The notes below the pieces were generated by a model, which was not told the origin of the DNA, searched no databases, and was given only the letters and a program-made list of their open reading frames with translations. Positions 15,631-23,564 of a stretch of DNA of 64,000 nt are shown piece by piece. The DNA is from Coprosoma sp963660615 (GTDB lineage: Bacteria; Bacillota_I; Bacilli_A; RF39; UBA660): positions 44,714-108,713 of the forward strand of contig CAVKYE010000002.1 of the NCBI GenBank assembly GCA_963660615.1. Reading direction: 5' to 3'. A program made the translations under genes and the position numbers. Position 1 is the first letter of the stretch. The number at the start of each line of letters is the position of its first letter.

Positions 15631-16696
15631 TGAAATAAAATCATTCGAAGAAAGAAAAAAAGAATTAATTACAATAGGAAAGAAAAAAGGAATAATAACA
15701 TATGAAGAATTAGCCGAAAAACTAAAAGGACTAGAACTAGACTCAGACTCATTAGATGAACTATATAATGCATTCAATGAAAATAACATTCAAATAGTAT
15801 CTGAAAATCCCGAAGATGATGATACAGAAGGACACACTGGAGACGAAATTCTCACCAAAGATTTAACCATAAACGATCCAGTTAGAATGTACCTAAAAGA
15901 AATAGGACAAATAAAATTGTTAACCAACGAAGAAGAGTCTGTACTAGCCGATAGAATAGCTGAAGGTGACGAAGAAGCAAAAGCCATACTAGCAGAAGCT
16001 AATCTAAGACTAGTAGTAAGTATCGCAAAAAGATATGTAGGAAGAGGAATGCTATTTCTAGACCTAATTCAAGAAGGAAACATCGGTCTTATGAAAGCCG
16101 TAGAAAAATTTGACGTTTCAAAAGGATACAAATTCTCAACCTATGCCACATGGTGGATAAGACAAGCTATCACAAGAGCCATAGCCGATCAAGCAAGAAC
16201 CATAAGAGTACCAGTTCATATGGTAGAAACCATAAACAAACTAGCTAGAGTAGAAAGACAACTAACACTAGAATTAAATAGAGAACCAACCGAAGAAGAA
16301 CTATCAAAAAAAATGGGGACATCAGTAGAAAAAATAAGAGATATTTATAAAATATCTCAAGAACCAGTAAGCCTAGAAACCCCAATCGGAGAAGAAGATG
16401 ATTCACACTTAGGAGATTTCATCCCAGACGAAACAAACATGAGCCCAGAAGATTTTGCTATAAACGAACTACTAAAAGACGAAATATCAGAAGTATTATT
16501 AACCCTAACAGAAAGAGAAGAAAAAGTAATAAGACTAAGATTCGGCCTAGAAGACGGAAGACCAAGAACCCTAGAAGAAGTAGGACAACTATTCGGAGTA
16601 ACAAGAGAACGTATAAGACAAATAGAAGCAAAAGCACTAAGAAAACTAAGACATCCATCAAGAAGTAGAAAATTAAAAGATTACCTAGGCGACTAA
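15623..16696 (+). CDS. rpoD: Primary sigma factor RpoD/SigA
   Basis: 357 residues, length typical of SigA in Bacilli. Region 1.2 DPVRMYLKEIGQI; region 2 DLIQEGNIGLMKAVEKFD...KFSTYATWWIRQAITRAIADQARTIRVP, including the -10 recognition helix; region 3 with HMVETINKL; region 4 VTRERIRQIEAKALRKLRHPSRS for -35 recognition. Directs RNA polymerase to housekeeping promoters of the TTGACA-N17-TATAAT type seen throughout this window. It overlaps dnaG upstream, and its TAA shares one base with the ATG of trmK. Confidence 0.98.
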   Translation: MFNEIKSFEERKKELITIGKKKGIITYEELAEKLKGLELDSDSLDELYNAFNENNIQIVSENPEDDDTEGHTGDEILTKDLTINDPVRMYLKEIGQIKLLTNEEESVLADRIAEGDEEAKAILAEANLRLVVSIAKRYVGRGMLFLDLIQEGNIGLMKAVEKFDVSKGYKFSTYATWWIRQAITRAIADQARTIRVPVHMVETINKLARVERQLTLELNREPTEEELSKKMGTSVEKIRDIYKISQEPVSLETPIGEEDDSHLGDFIPDETNMSPEDFAINELLKDEISEVLLTLTEREEKVIRLRFGLEDGRPRTLEEVGQLFGVTRERIRQIEAKALRKLRHPSRSRKLKDYLGD

Positions 16697-17289
16697 TGCT
16701 TTCAAAAAGACTAAAAACAATATGTGATCTCGTTCCCGAAAAGTCAAAAATAATAGACGTTGGAACCGACCATGCATACGTTCCAATATACCTAACAAAA
16801 TACAAAAAATGTACATGTTTAGCTACCGACATCTCCGAAAAATGCATAGAAAAAGCAAAAAAAAACATAGGAACTTTAAACATCAAAACCAAAGTAACTG
16901 ATGGACTTAACGATATAGACATAAAAGATAATATAATAATCATATCTGGAATGGGCACAAACACCATTTTAAACATCATAAAAAAAGTCAAAACAAACGA
17001 CCTAATCATAAGTACCCATAACCACGTCCCAGAATTAAAAAAAGCCCTAAAGAAAAAAGACTATAAAATACATAAAGAAAAAGTAATATTCGAAAAACAT
17101 TTCTATACAATAACCTACTATAAATATAAAAAAGGGAAAAAAATAAAACCATTTAAAATAAATGATGAAACTTACAGAAAATACATGACAAACTATTACA
17201 AAATGAAATATAAAAAATCAAAAAAAATAAAAGACAAAATAAAATACAAATATCTAATAATAAAAACTAACTCCAAAGCCCAATTTTAA
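16696..17289 (+). CDS. trmK: tRNA (adenine(22)-N1)-methyltransferase TrmK
   Basis: 197 residues. SAM-binding DVGTDHAYVPIYL, LATDISEKCIEKAKKNI, and the family-specific IIISGMGTNTILNII with the NPPY-like position replaced by SGMG, as in TrmK/YqfN. Methylates N1 of A22 in the D-loop of some tRNAs. Its place right after rpoD is conserved in Firmicutes. Start and stop overlap (TAATG). The C-terminal 60 residues are very Lys-rich. Confidence 0.92.
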   Translation: MLSKRLKTICDLVPEKSKIIDVGTDHAYVPIYLTKYKKCTCLATDISEKCIEKAKKNIGTLNIKTKVTDGLNDIDIKDNIIIISGMGTNTILNIIKKVKTNDLIISTHNHVPELKKALKKKDYKIHKEKVIFEKHFYTITYYKYKKGKKIKPFKINDETYRKYMTNYYKMKYKKSKKIKDKIKYKYLIIKTNSKAQF

Positions 17290-17405
17290 TTTTATTATAA
17301 ACACTTTACTAATTTATCAAAAATCTAATGATAATTAATACAAGAATAAAAAACTATGATTATCTTTAACATTAAAATTTTTTTCGCAAGAAAACAAAAA
17401 AACAC

Positions 17406-17433
17406 TTCACAAAATAAAAAAAAGTGCTATAAT
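17406..17433 (+). promoter_or_regulatory. Sigma-A promoter of the 17.4-kb ncRNA
   Basis: TTCACA (17406-17411), 16-base spacer, TATAAT (17428-17433). No good protein start follows, but a structured region and a terminator do. Confidence 0.6.
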
Positions 17434-17439
17434 GAAAAT

Positions 17440-17608
17440 GCCCTTAAAAATAAAAACAAAATTTTACAAATCCCAACGAGGGAAATTAAAAACTTAATTT
17501 CTCTACTGGGGTTTATAAAAACTAATTTTATTTCTCTTCTCATAACCTATTATAATAAATTTAAAAATATATAAACCCCAAAAAGGAAACACAAAGTTTC
17601 CTTTTTTT
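17440..17608 (+). ncRNA. Probable structured non-coding RNA of about 170 nt
   Basis: Promoter at 17406-17433, terminator at 17582-17608. Between them: hairpin CCCA (17472-17475) / TGGG (17507-17510), continued by GAG/CTC and AAATTAA (17483-17489) / TTAATTT (17494-17500); and a perfect ten-bp stem GGGGTTTATA (17508-17517) / TATAAACCCC (17570-17579). The GGGs are claimed by both stems, so two folds compete. An open frame on + (17356-17574) crosses the promoter and has no ribosome binding site, so it is not credited. A 6S-like or other regulatory RNA is possible; no family is recognised. The gap 17290-17606 holds nothing else. Confidence 0.5.
17582..17608. terminator. Terminator shared by the ncRNA and the convergent YqfQ-like gene
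   Basis: AAAGGAAAC/GTTTCCTTT nine-bp perfect stem with T7 on + and T5 on -. It overlaps the stop of the - strand gene. Confidence 0.8.
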
Positions 17609-17963
17609 AAGCAAAAAAAGTAGGACCAGATGAATTAGAATTTAAATTTTGATCAAAATTATTTTCTAAATCCTCATAAGAGCCAGATTTAACACTACCT
17701 TTATTTAAATCACTCGAAAGAGTATCAACCTTTTTAAATTCATTCATAACCCTAAACATCGTTTTCGCATTTTTAATAGCTGGTGTAACCTGTTTAATAA
17801 TAGGAATAGCTTGATTAACAATTCCTAAAGTCCTTTGTGTTCCATTAATAACACTTCCCAAAGTAAGCCTACCACCACCCAAAGCACCTCTTAAAGAGGC
17901 CAATAAAGAAGGTCTAGCCACACTCATAGGAATCGTATAAAAATAAGGATTATAATAGTTCAT
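17607..17963 (-). CDS. YqfQ/VrrA-like small protein
   Basis: 118 residues. The N terminus is Tyr/Pro-rich (MNYYNPYFYTIP), followed by a Gly-rich basic patch (RGALGGGRLTLGSVING) and a conserved helix TQRTLGIVNQAIPIIKQVTPAIKNAKTMFRVMNEF, which is the signature of the YqfQ (VrrA) family. In Bacillus yqfQ lies close to rpoD-trmK, as here, and its product is spore-associated. The last 40 residues are acidic and low-complexity. Start ATG has AAGGAAG upstream on the - strand. Family membership is likely. Function in this organism is unknown. Confidence 0.7.
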   Translation of the reverse strand: MNYYNPYFYTIPMSVARPSLLASLRGALGGGRLTLGSVINGTQRTLGIVNQAIPIIKQVTPAIKNAKTMFRVMNEFKKVDTLSSDLNKGSVKSGSYEDLENNFDQNLNSNSSGPTFFA

Positions 17964-18080
17964 ATATCATTACTTCCTTCCATTTTATTATATGTTTTTT
18001 CTAAAAAAAAGTTTTATTTAAATTCAAAATATGTTATAATAAACCTAGCAGAATAAAAATAAAGAAGGGTACGGTGTAAC

Positions 18081-19838
18081 ATGGGGCTTAAAATACTACT
18101 ATTACCATGCATTTATGTATACAAATTCTTATCAGGCATTATAAAATGTATCATAAGGGGTTTCACATTAACATTTAAAACAATATTCAAATTCATAGGA
18201 TATGTATTTAAAGGATTTAAAATTTTCCCAATAATAATACTTAGTGTTCTGTCAAAACCCATAGAAGCGTTGCAAATATTATCCAGTTCTATAAAACAAA
18301 AAAACAAAGAAAAAAGAGAAATAAAAATTAAAAAACATAATGAAAATACAAAAAAAACAGAAGTAAAAGAATATAAAATAAAAGAAGAAAAGAAAAAAGC
18401 CCATAAAAAAGAAAAAACACCAAAATACAAAAAGGAAGAATATATAAATCCTAATATAAAATTAGAGAAAAAAACATTAGGAGATATATTAGAAGCCATC
18501 GGTAAAGCTATAGTTGAAATACCAGCGAAATTAAAAAAACACACAAAAAAATCAAAAAAAGCTGACTTAACCCCATTAATACTTGATTTTAATGGGGAAG
18601 ACGCTAAAAAAAGCAAAATAAAACAAACATATGAATACGTTGTCAAAGACAAAGAAGGAAAAATCATCAAAGGATATTTTGACGCTTTTTCAAAAGTAGA
18701 TGTTCATTCATTCTTGATAAGCGAAGGATATACCGTTTACAGCATTAAAACTTCAAACATGATACAATTCCTTCATGGTAGTAGAAACAAAAGTAATGGA
18801 AAATTCAAAATAAAAGATTTAATTTTCTTACTAGCACAGTTATCAACATACTTAAAAGCAGGAATACCATTAGTAGAGGCCATAAGTATATTAATAAAAC
18901 AATTTCCAAAGAAAAACTACCAAAAAATCTTAGAAGGCGTTAAATATGATCTGTCAACTGGTCAAAGTTTTAGTGAAGCCCTAAGCAAACAAGATGAAGC
19001 TTTTCCTAGATTATTAATAAACATGGTTAAAGCATCAGAAATGACCGGAGAATTGCCAGAAGCCCTAGACGATATGGACGAATATTATACCGAAACTGAA
19101 GCAACCAGAAAAGCCATGGTAAGCGCTATGATGTACCCAGTAATAATATTCATAATTGCCATAGGAGTAGGATCATTTATAATGCTATACGTAGTTCCTC
19201 AGTTCGTTGAAATATACGAAAGCATGGATACCGAACTTCCTGGTATCACAAAATTTGTATTAGGCCTAAGTAGTTTCCTAACTGATTACATAGTCATAAT
19301 AGGTATTGCATTCATAGCCTTTGTATTAATATTCGCATACCTTTATAAAAAAGTAAAAGCCTTTAGATATCACGTTCAACATTTTTTAATGAAACTTCCA
19401 ATCTTCGGTAATGTAATTATCTATAACGAAGTAACAATGTTTACCAAAACATTCGCATCATTACTTGCCCACAATGTATTTATAACTGACAGTATGGATA
19501 TATTAAACAAAGTAACAAACAACGAAATATATAAAAATTTAATAACCGACGCTATAACAAATGTTGCCAAAGGCGGCAAAATATCACAAGCCTTCAAAGA
19601 TCATTGGGCATTTCCAATTCCAGCTTATGAAATGATAGTAACTGGTGAACGTACTGGACAATTACCAGAAATGATGCACAAAGTATCACTATACTATCAA
19701 GATTTACACAAAAATGCCGTTGCCAGAATAAAAACATTCATAGAACCAGTCATGATAATCTTACTAACTGGTATGGTAGGAGTTATCGTTCTTGCAATAG
19801 TTATACCAATGTTTGACATGTATAGCGCAATTCAGTAA
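18081..19838 (+). CDS. Type IV pilus / competence platform protein (PilC/GspF/ComGB) with N-terminal extension
   Basis: 585 residues, about 180 longer than typical. The C-terminal ~370 residues carry two GspF domains: LIFLLAQLSTYLKAGIPLVEAISIL ... MVKASEMTGELPEALDDM and, after two membrane helices, MFTKTFASLLAHNVFITDSMDIL ... IVTGERTGQLPEMM, ending in a last helix. This inner-membrane platform assembles pseudopili with an ATPase. Residues 1-60 have hydrophobic segments, and 90-180 are extremely Lys/Glu-rich, probably cytoplasmic. Prepilin peptidase follows 13 bases downstream. No pilus ATPase or prepilin gene is in the window. It probably serves DNA uptake with ComEA/ComEC. Confidence 0.88.
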   Translation: MGLKILLLPCIYVYKFLSGIIKCIIRGFTLTFKTIFKFIGYVFKGFKIFPIIILSVLSKPIEALQILSSSIKQKNKEKREIKIKKHNENTKKTEVKEYKIKEEKKKAHKKEKTPKYKKEEYINPNIKLEKKTLGDILEAIGKAIVEIPAKLKKHTKKSKKADLTPLILDFNGEDAKKSKIKQTYEYVVKDKEGKIIKGYFDAFSKVDVHSFLISEGYTVYSIKTSNMIQFLHGSRNKSNGKFKIKDLIFLLAQLSTYLKAGIPLVEAISILIKQFPKKNYQKILEGVKYDLSTGQSFSEALSKQDEAFPRLLINMVKASEMTGELPEALDDMDEYYTETEATRKAMVSAMMYPVIIFIIAIGVGSFIMLYVVPQFVEIYESMDTELPGITKFVLGLSSFLTDYIVIIGIAFIAFVLIFAYLYKKVKAFRYHVQHFLMKLPIFGNVIIYNEVTMFTKTFASLLAHNVFITDSMDILNKVTNNEIYKNLITDAITNVAKGGKISQAFKDHWAFPIPAYEMIVTGERTGQLPEMMHKVSLYYQDLHKNAVARIKTFIEPVMIILLTGMVGVIVLAIVIPMFDMYSAIQ

Positions 19839-19851
19839 AGGGGGAAGTACC

Positions 19852-20616
19852 ATGGAAATATACTATATAATAGTCTTTTTCATCTTTGGAACTATATTTG
19901 GTTCCTTTTACAACGTTGTAGGATATAGATTACCAAAAGGTGAATCAATAATCTCCCCACCAAGCCACTGTCCAAACTGTAACCACAAACTCACACCACT
20001 AGAACTAATACCAATATTATCCTACCTATTTCAAAAAGGCAAATGTAAAAACTGTAAAACAAAAATCGCACCATTTTATACAATATTTGAACTAATATCA
20101 GGCATTCTTTTTACCCTAAGCTATATCTCATTTGGACTAAATCCATATCTTATAATCGCCTTAACTTTTATATCACTATTAATAATAATAGTTATAAGCG
20201 ATTACAATTATATGATAATACCTGATAGCGTTTTAATATTCTTTATAATATTATTAGGTATAGAAATAGTAATAATAAATGGACCAACAGAACTACTAAA
20301 AAGCATATTCAACGGAACATTAGCCTTCATAACTATGTATCTAATAAAAATAATGGGTGACCATATATTCAAAAAAGAATCAATGGGTGGAGGAGACATT
20401 AAATTAATGTTTGTATTTGGTTTAGTTCTAGGATATCCTATGAGTTTATTAGCCGTATTCATAGGCTCAATAATAGGTCTTCCAATATCCCTAATAACCA
20501 TCAAAAAAAATATAGAACATATAATCCCATTTGGACCATTTCTCGCATCTGGAGCTATAATCATATTGCTAACCCAATTAAACTTCGATACACTTTTAAG
20601 TCTATATAATATTTAA
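19852..20616 (+). CDS. Prepilin peptidase / N-methyltransferase (PilD/ComC)
   Basis: 254 residues from the ATG at 19852, which follows GGGGGAAG; an in-frame ATG at 19813 lies inside the previous gene without a binding site. N-terminal zinc/methylation domain with GSFYNVVGYRLPKGESI and cysteines C40, C43, C65 and C68. Catalytic aspartates are in VISDYNYMIIPDS and MGGGDIKLM, the GxGD aspartyl protease motif. Several membrane helices. Cleaves and methylates prepilins for the platform protein encoded just upstream. Confidence 0.93.
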   Translation: MEIYYIIVFFIFGTIFGSFYNVVGYRLPKGESIISPPSHCPNCNHKLTPLELIPILSYLFQKGKCKNCKTKIAPFYTIFELISGILFTLSYISFGLNPYLIIALTFISLLIIIVISDYNYMIIPDSVLIFFIILLGIEIVIINGPTELLKSIFNGTLAFITMYLIKIMGDHIFKKESMGGGDIKLMFVFGLVLGYPMSLLAVFIGSIIGLPISLITIKKNIEHIIPFGPFLASGAIIILLTQLNFDTLLSLYNI

Positions 20617-20620
20617 ACTC

Positions 20621-20648
20621 AAAAAGCCTTTAAAACAAAAGCTTTTTT
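20621..20648 (+). terminator. Terminator after prepilin peptidase gene
   Basis: AAAAAGC (20621-20627) / GCTTTTT (20641-20647) with continuing T-run. A TATAAT (20652-20657) for queH follows directly. Confidence 0.65.
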
Positions 20649-20673
20649 TGGTATAATCAAAAAAGGAGGCAGT

Positions 20674-21285
20674 ATGAAAACAAACTATAACACAGTAATG
20701 GAAGAAATAATAAACAATCTAAAAAGCAAACCTAAACTATTACTACACGCTTGCTGTGGTGTCTGCAGTAGTGCCGTAATAGAAAGATTAAATGACATAT
20801 TCGATATCACCATACTTTTTTATAACCCAAACATCTACCCAGAAAAAGAATACCAAAAAAGACTAGAAACCCAAAGAAAAATAATAAATAAACTAAACAA
20901 AAACATAAAATTATTAGAAATAGGATATAACAAAGAAGACTTCGAAAAAATAGCACAAGGCCTAGAAAAAGAAAAAGAAGGCGGAAAAAGATGCATAAAA
21001 TGCTACCACCTAAGATTAGAAAAAACCGCCAAAATAGCCAAAGAAAAAAACTATGACTACTTCTGTACAACCCTCTCAATAAGTCCATACAAACATTCAA
21101 GCACTCTAAATAATCTAGGAAAAGCCCTAGAAAACAAATACAAAATAAAATACCTATACTCCGATTTTAAAAAGAAAAACGGCTACAAAAGAAGCGTCGA
21201 ACTTGCTAAAAAATATAACCTATATAGACAAACCTACTGTGGATGTAAATACGCCAAAATCCAAATGGAAAAAGAAAACAACTAA
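20674..21285 (+). CDS. queH: Epoxyqueuosine reductase QueH
   Basis: 203 residues, DUF208 family. LLLHACCGVCSSAV (CC-x2-C cluster ligands), FYNPNIYPEKEYQKRLETQ, GGKRCIKCYHLRLEKTA (second Cys pair), FCTTLSISPYK, and the terminal YCGCKYA all match QueH. The enzyme reduces epoxyqueuosine to queuosine in tRNA, replacing QueG, as an Fe-S/metal protein. Ribosome binding site AAAGGAGG. The rest of the queuosine pathway is not in the window, so the cell may salvage queuine precursors. Confidence 0.94.
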   Translation: MKTNYNTVMEEIINNLKSKPKLLLHACCGVCSSAVIERLNDIFDITILFYNPNIYPEKEYQKRLETQRKIINKLNKNIKLLEIGYNKEDFEKIAQGLEKEKEGGKRCIKCYHLRLEKTAKIAKEKNYDYFCTTLSISPYKHSSTLNNLGKALENKYKIKYLYSDFKKKNGYKRSVELAKKYNLYRQTYCGCKYAKIQMEKENN

Positions 21286-21311
21286 CCACCAAAATTCAGG
21301 GGAGAAACAAA

Positions 21312-22145
21312 ATGACAAAAAATAAAATATTAAAAATAATAACAGTATTACTCACAAGCACCATCCTTTTATATCTAATAATAGATACAAAAACTCAAAA
21401 CAAACCATTAGAACCATTAAAACAAATACCACAATATCACCCCCAAAATCAGATAACCATAACCACTCCAAAACCCCCACAAAAAAGAAAAGAAAAAATA
21501 AAATCAATCGTATCAAACAAAACCATATATTTAACATTCGATGATGGTCCAAGTTATCTAACAAGCGAAATATTAAACATTCTAGAAAAAGAAAACGTAA
21601 GTGCAACCTTCTTTGTTATCGGAAAACACATAGAAGAGTATAAAGAAACAGTTAAAAGAGCCTATAGCGACGGATTTACCATCGCCCTTCATTCAAATAC
21701 TCACAATTACAAATATATATACTCAAATGATGAAAATTATTTTAATGATTTAAAAGAAATAAATGATAAAGTATACAAAATAACAAACACCCATTCAAGA
21801 ATAGTTAGACTCCCAGGAGGAAGTTCCAACACCGTAAGCAAAAAATATAACGAAGGCATTACCACTAGAATAACAAAAAAACTAACAGAAAACGACTATT
21901 ACTATTTTGATTGGAATGTAGACTCAGGTGACGCTAGTGGAAAATTAACAAAAGAACAAATATATAACAATGTCACTCTTAATCTAAAAAATGGTACAAA
22001 CATCATTCTAATGCATGATACAGCCGTAAAAGAAAGCACCAAAGATGCCCTAGAAGATATAATAAAATATGGAAAACAAAACGGATATACATTCGCCAGA
22101 ATAACCAAAGAAACTACACCTATAAAACACCACGTTAATAATTAA
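21312..22145 (+). CDS. Membrane-anchored polysaccharide deacetylase (PgdA-like)
   Basis: 277 residues: N-terminal signal anchor (residues 7-24), a Pro/Lys-rich spacer, then a NodB domain. Motifs: YLTFDDGPS (base Asp and metal Asp), ALHSNTHNY (H-x3-H metal ligands), RLPGGSSN, DWNVDSGD and IILMHD with the catalytic His. Enzymes of this type remove acetyl groups from peptidoglycan GlcNAc, giving lysozyme resistance. Start preceded by GGGGAG. It lies 26 bases after queH. The next gene has its own promoter. Confidence 0.9.
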   Translation: MTKNKILKIITVLLTSTILLYLIIDTKTQNKPLEPLKQIPQYHPQNQITITTPKPPQKRKEKIKSIVSNKTIYLTFDDGPSYLTSEILNILEKENVSATFFVIGKHIEEYKETVKRAYSDGFTIALHSNTHNYKYIYSNDENYFNDLKEINDKVYKITNTHSRIVRLPGGSSNTVSKKYNEGITTRITKKLTENDYYYFDWNVDSGDASGKLTKEQIYNNVTLNLKNGTNIILMHDTAVKESTKDALEDIIKYGKQNGYTFARITKETTPIKHHVNN

Positions 22146-22147
22146 CA

Positions 22148-22176
22148 TTGACAACTATTAAAAAAAATGATATTAT
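22148..22176 (+). promoter_or_regulatory. Strong sigma-A promoter of the amidoligase gene
   Basis: Perfect TTGACA (22148-22153), 17-base spacer, TATTAT (22171-22176), directly after the deacetylase stop. Confidence 0.75.
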
Positions 22177-22199
22177 AAGCCCTAAAAAAGGGGGATAAT

Positions 22200-23075
22200 A
22201 TGACAGAAAAAGAAATAATAAATCAAATAAATGAGGTAGAATTAGATTTAAGAGAAACCATCGGATTAAATCCAAATATCACATTTGGAACCGAAATAGA
22301 ACTTGAAAACATAGAAGACTATGACATTCCAAACCTAAAAGAAGATATAAAATATGCCTATCCAAATTGGCAAACAATTCCAGATTCAACATTAAATGAA
22401 GGACTTGAAATAAACTCACCAATTTTATCAGATGAAAAAAGCGCTTGGCTAGAACTTGCTGATATATGTGAAATAGCCAAAGAATATGGAGAAATAGGTG
22501 AAAATTCCGGAGGACATATCCACATTGGAGCCCAAGCATTTAAAAACCCACACGACATCGTAAAATTTCTAGAATTATGGGCCTTACACGAAAAAACAAT
22601 CTACCGTTTTAGTGCAGGAGAACAACAAACAACAAGACCAAACGCATACACAGACTATGCAGAACCAATAGGTGAACTCATAAGAGCAAATGAAAACAAA
22701 TTATGGAATGCAAAAACACTTCTAGAAATCAAACAAACACTCGAAAAACTAAAAAGTCATCATGCCATAAACTTATACCATCTAAATCCATTCTCACTAG
22801 AATACGCGCCCTATAATACCATAGAAATAAGATGCCCAAACGGTACTCTAAACCCTATAATTTGGCAAAACAACATAAATTTTTTCGGAAAAATGATTGA
22901 AACCGTATCAAAAGGAAACTACGACGAAGAAAAAACCAGATACAGACTTCATAAAATGAATACAACACTATATAAAGTAAACAGTTATAGTGTGCATGAT
23001 GCCATAAACCTTGCGGACACTGTATTTGAAAGCGACCTAGATAAAGCCTACTTTTTAAAACAGACCATAAAATAA
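22200..23075 (+). CDS. Amidoligase-family enzyme (Amidoligase_2, GCS-like fold)
   Basis: 291 residues. ITFGTEIELENI gives the first acidic metal-binding strand, IPDSTLNEGLEINSPI the second, and SGGHIHIGAQAF the His strand characteristic of the amidoligase/glutamate-cysteine-ligase superfamily. NTIEIRCPNGTLNP supplies the late Glu-x-Arg. These ATP-dependent enzymes form amide bonds, and bacterial members are predicted from genome context to ligate amino acids or peptides to proteins, peptides or wall components. It has its own promoter and a small downstream companion with another strong promoter. Neighbours are cell-wall genes (deacetylase, uppP). The substrate is unknown; a link to wall peptide modification or to modification of the companion is inference. 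Confidence 0.78.
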   Translation: MTEKEIINQINEVELDLRETIGLNPNITFGTEIELENIEDYDIPNLKEDIKYAYPNWQTIPDSTLNEGLEINSPILSDEKSAWLELADICEIAKEYGEIGENSGGHIHIGAQAFKNPHDIVKFLELWALHEKTIYRFSAGEQQTTRPNAYTDYAEPIGELIRANENKLWNAKTLLEIKQTLEKLKSHHAINLYHLNPFSLEYAPYNTIEIRCPNGTLNPIIWQNNINFFGKMIETVSKGNYDEEKTRYRLHKMNTTLYKVNSYSVHDAINLADTVFESDLDKAYFLKQTIK

Positions 23076-23076
23076 T

Positions 23077-23105
23077 TTGACAAACAAAGAAACATAATGT
23101 ATAAT
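23077..23105 (+). promoter_or_regulatory. Perfect-consensus promoter of the amidoligase companion gene
   Basis: TTGACA (23077-23082), exactly 17 bases, TATAAT (23100-23105). It is one of the two promoters here with both hexamers perfect (the other is at 46186-46215) and the only one with ideal 17-base spacing, implying high expression of a 119-residue protein. Confidence 0.8.
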
Positions 23106-23131
23106 AAACCTTAAAACAAAGGAGGGAAAAC

Positions 23132-23491
23132 ATGAATAATACAAAACAAAACCTAATAGAACTATATAATAAATTAAAAAACGGCGAAGAAGTAAGCGAA
23201 GAAGTATTAGAATATTATGGTTTAATCGAACCACAAGAACAAATAGAAGAACAAAGTCTTGATTTTAACATCCATGGTTTAAACGGTAATATAGACATCT
23301 ATAGAAAAAAATATCATCATGCCTTCCCAATACAACTTTTCCAAAATAAGTTCAAAAGATGCAAAGCCCCTTTCAACACAATATACACAATTGCCCGCAA
23401 AACAGACACACCTTTAAATATTCAAACCACACAAAAAAAAGAAATAAACAAACAAATAAAATTTACCACCAAAATAGATAAAGCCGTTTAG
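23132..23491 (+). CDS. Hypothetical companion of the amidoligase (119 aa)
   Basis: Unrecognised. An acidic N-terminal helix (LIELYNKLKNGEEVSEEVLEYYGLIEPQEQIEEQ) with many Glu/Gln is followed by FNIHGLNGNIDIYRKKYHH and a basic, Thr/Lys-rich C-terminal third (TTQKKEINKQIKFTTKIDK). No signal peptide, no membrane segment, no Cys pair. Strong ribosome binding site (AAAGGAGGG) and a perfect promoter. Both its place behind an amidoligase and its flexible charged ends would suit a ligation substrate or partner, but the sequence does not prove it. Confidence 0.6.
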   Translation: MNNTKQNLIELYNKLKNGEEVSEEVLEYYGLIEPQEQIEEQSLDFNIHGLNGNIDIYRKKYHHAFPIQLFQNKFKRCKAPFNTIYTIARKTDTPLNIQTTQKKEINKQIKFTTKIDKAV

Positions 23492-23564
23492 GACTTTTTT
23501 TATTTTCAAAAATGTGCTATAATTTAAAAGCATAAAAATATAATTAAAATATGGAGGATGATTT

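Noticed and set aside
16458..17009. Long - strand frame opposite rpoD and trmK
   Set aside because: Shadow of conserved genes; the Leu/Phe/Val-rich translation follows from the complementary codon bias.
17356..17574. Open frame of 72 codons on the + strand
   Set aside because: No ribosome binding site, it crosses a good promoter and structured RNA, and its residues show only the AT bias of the region.
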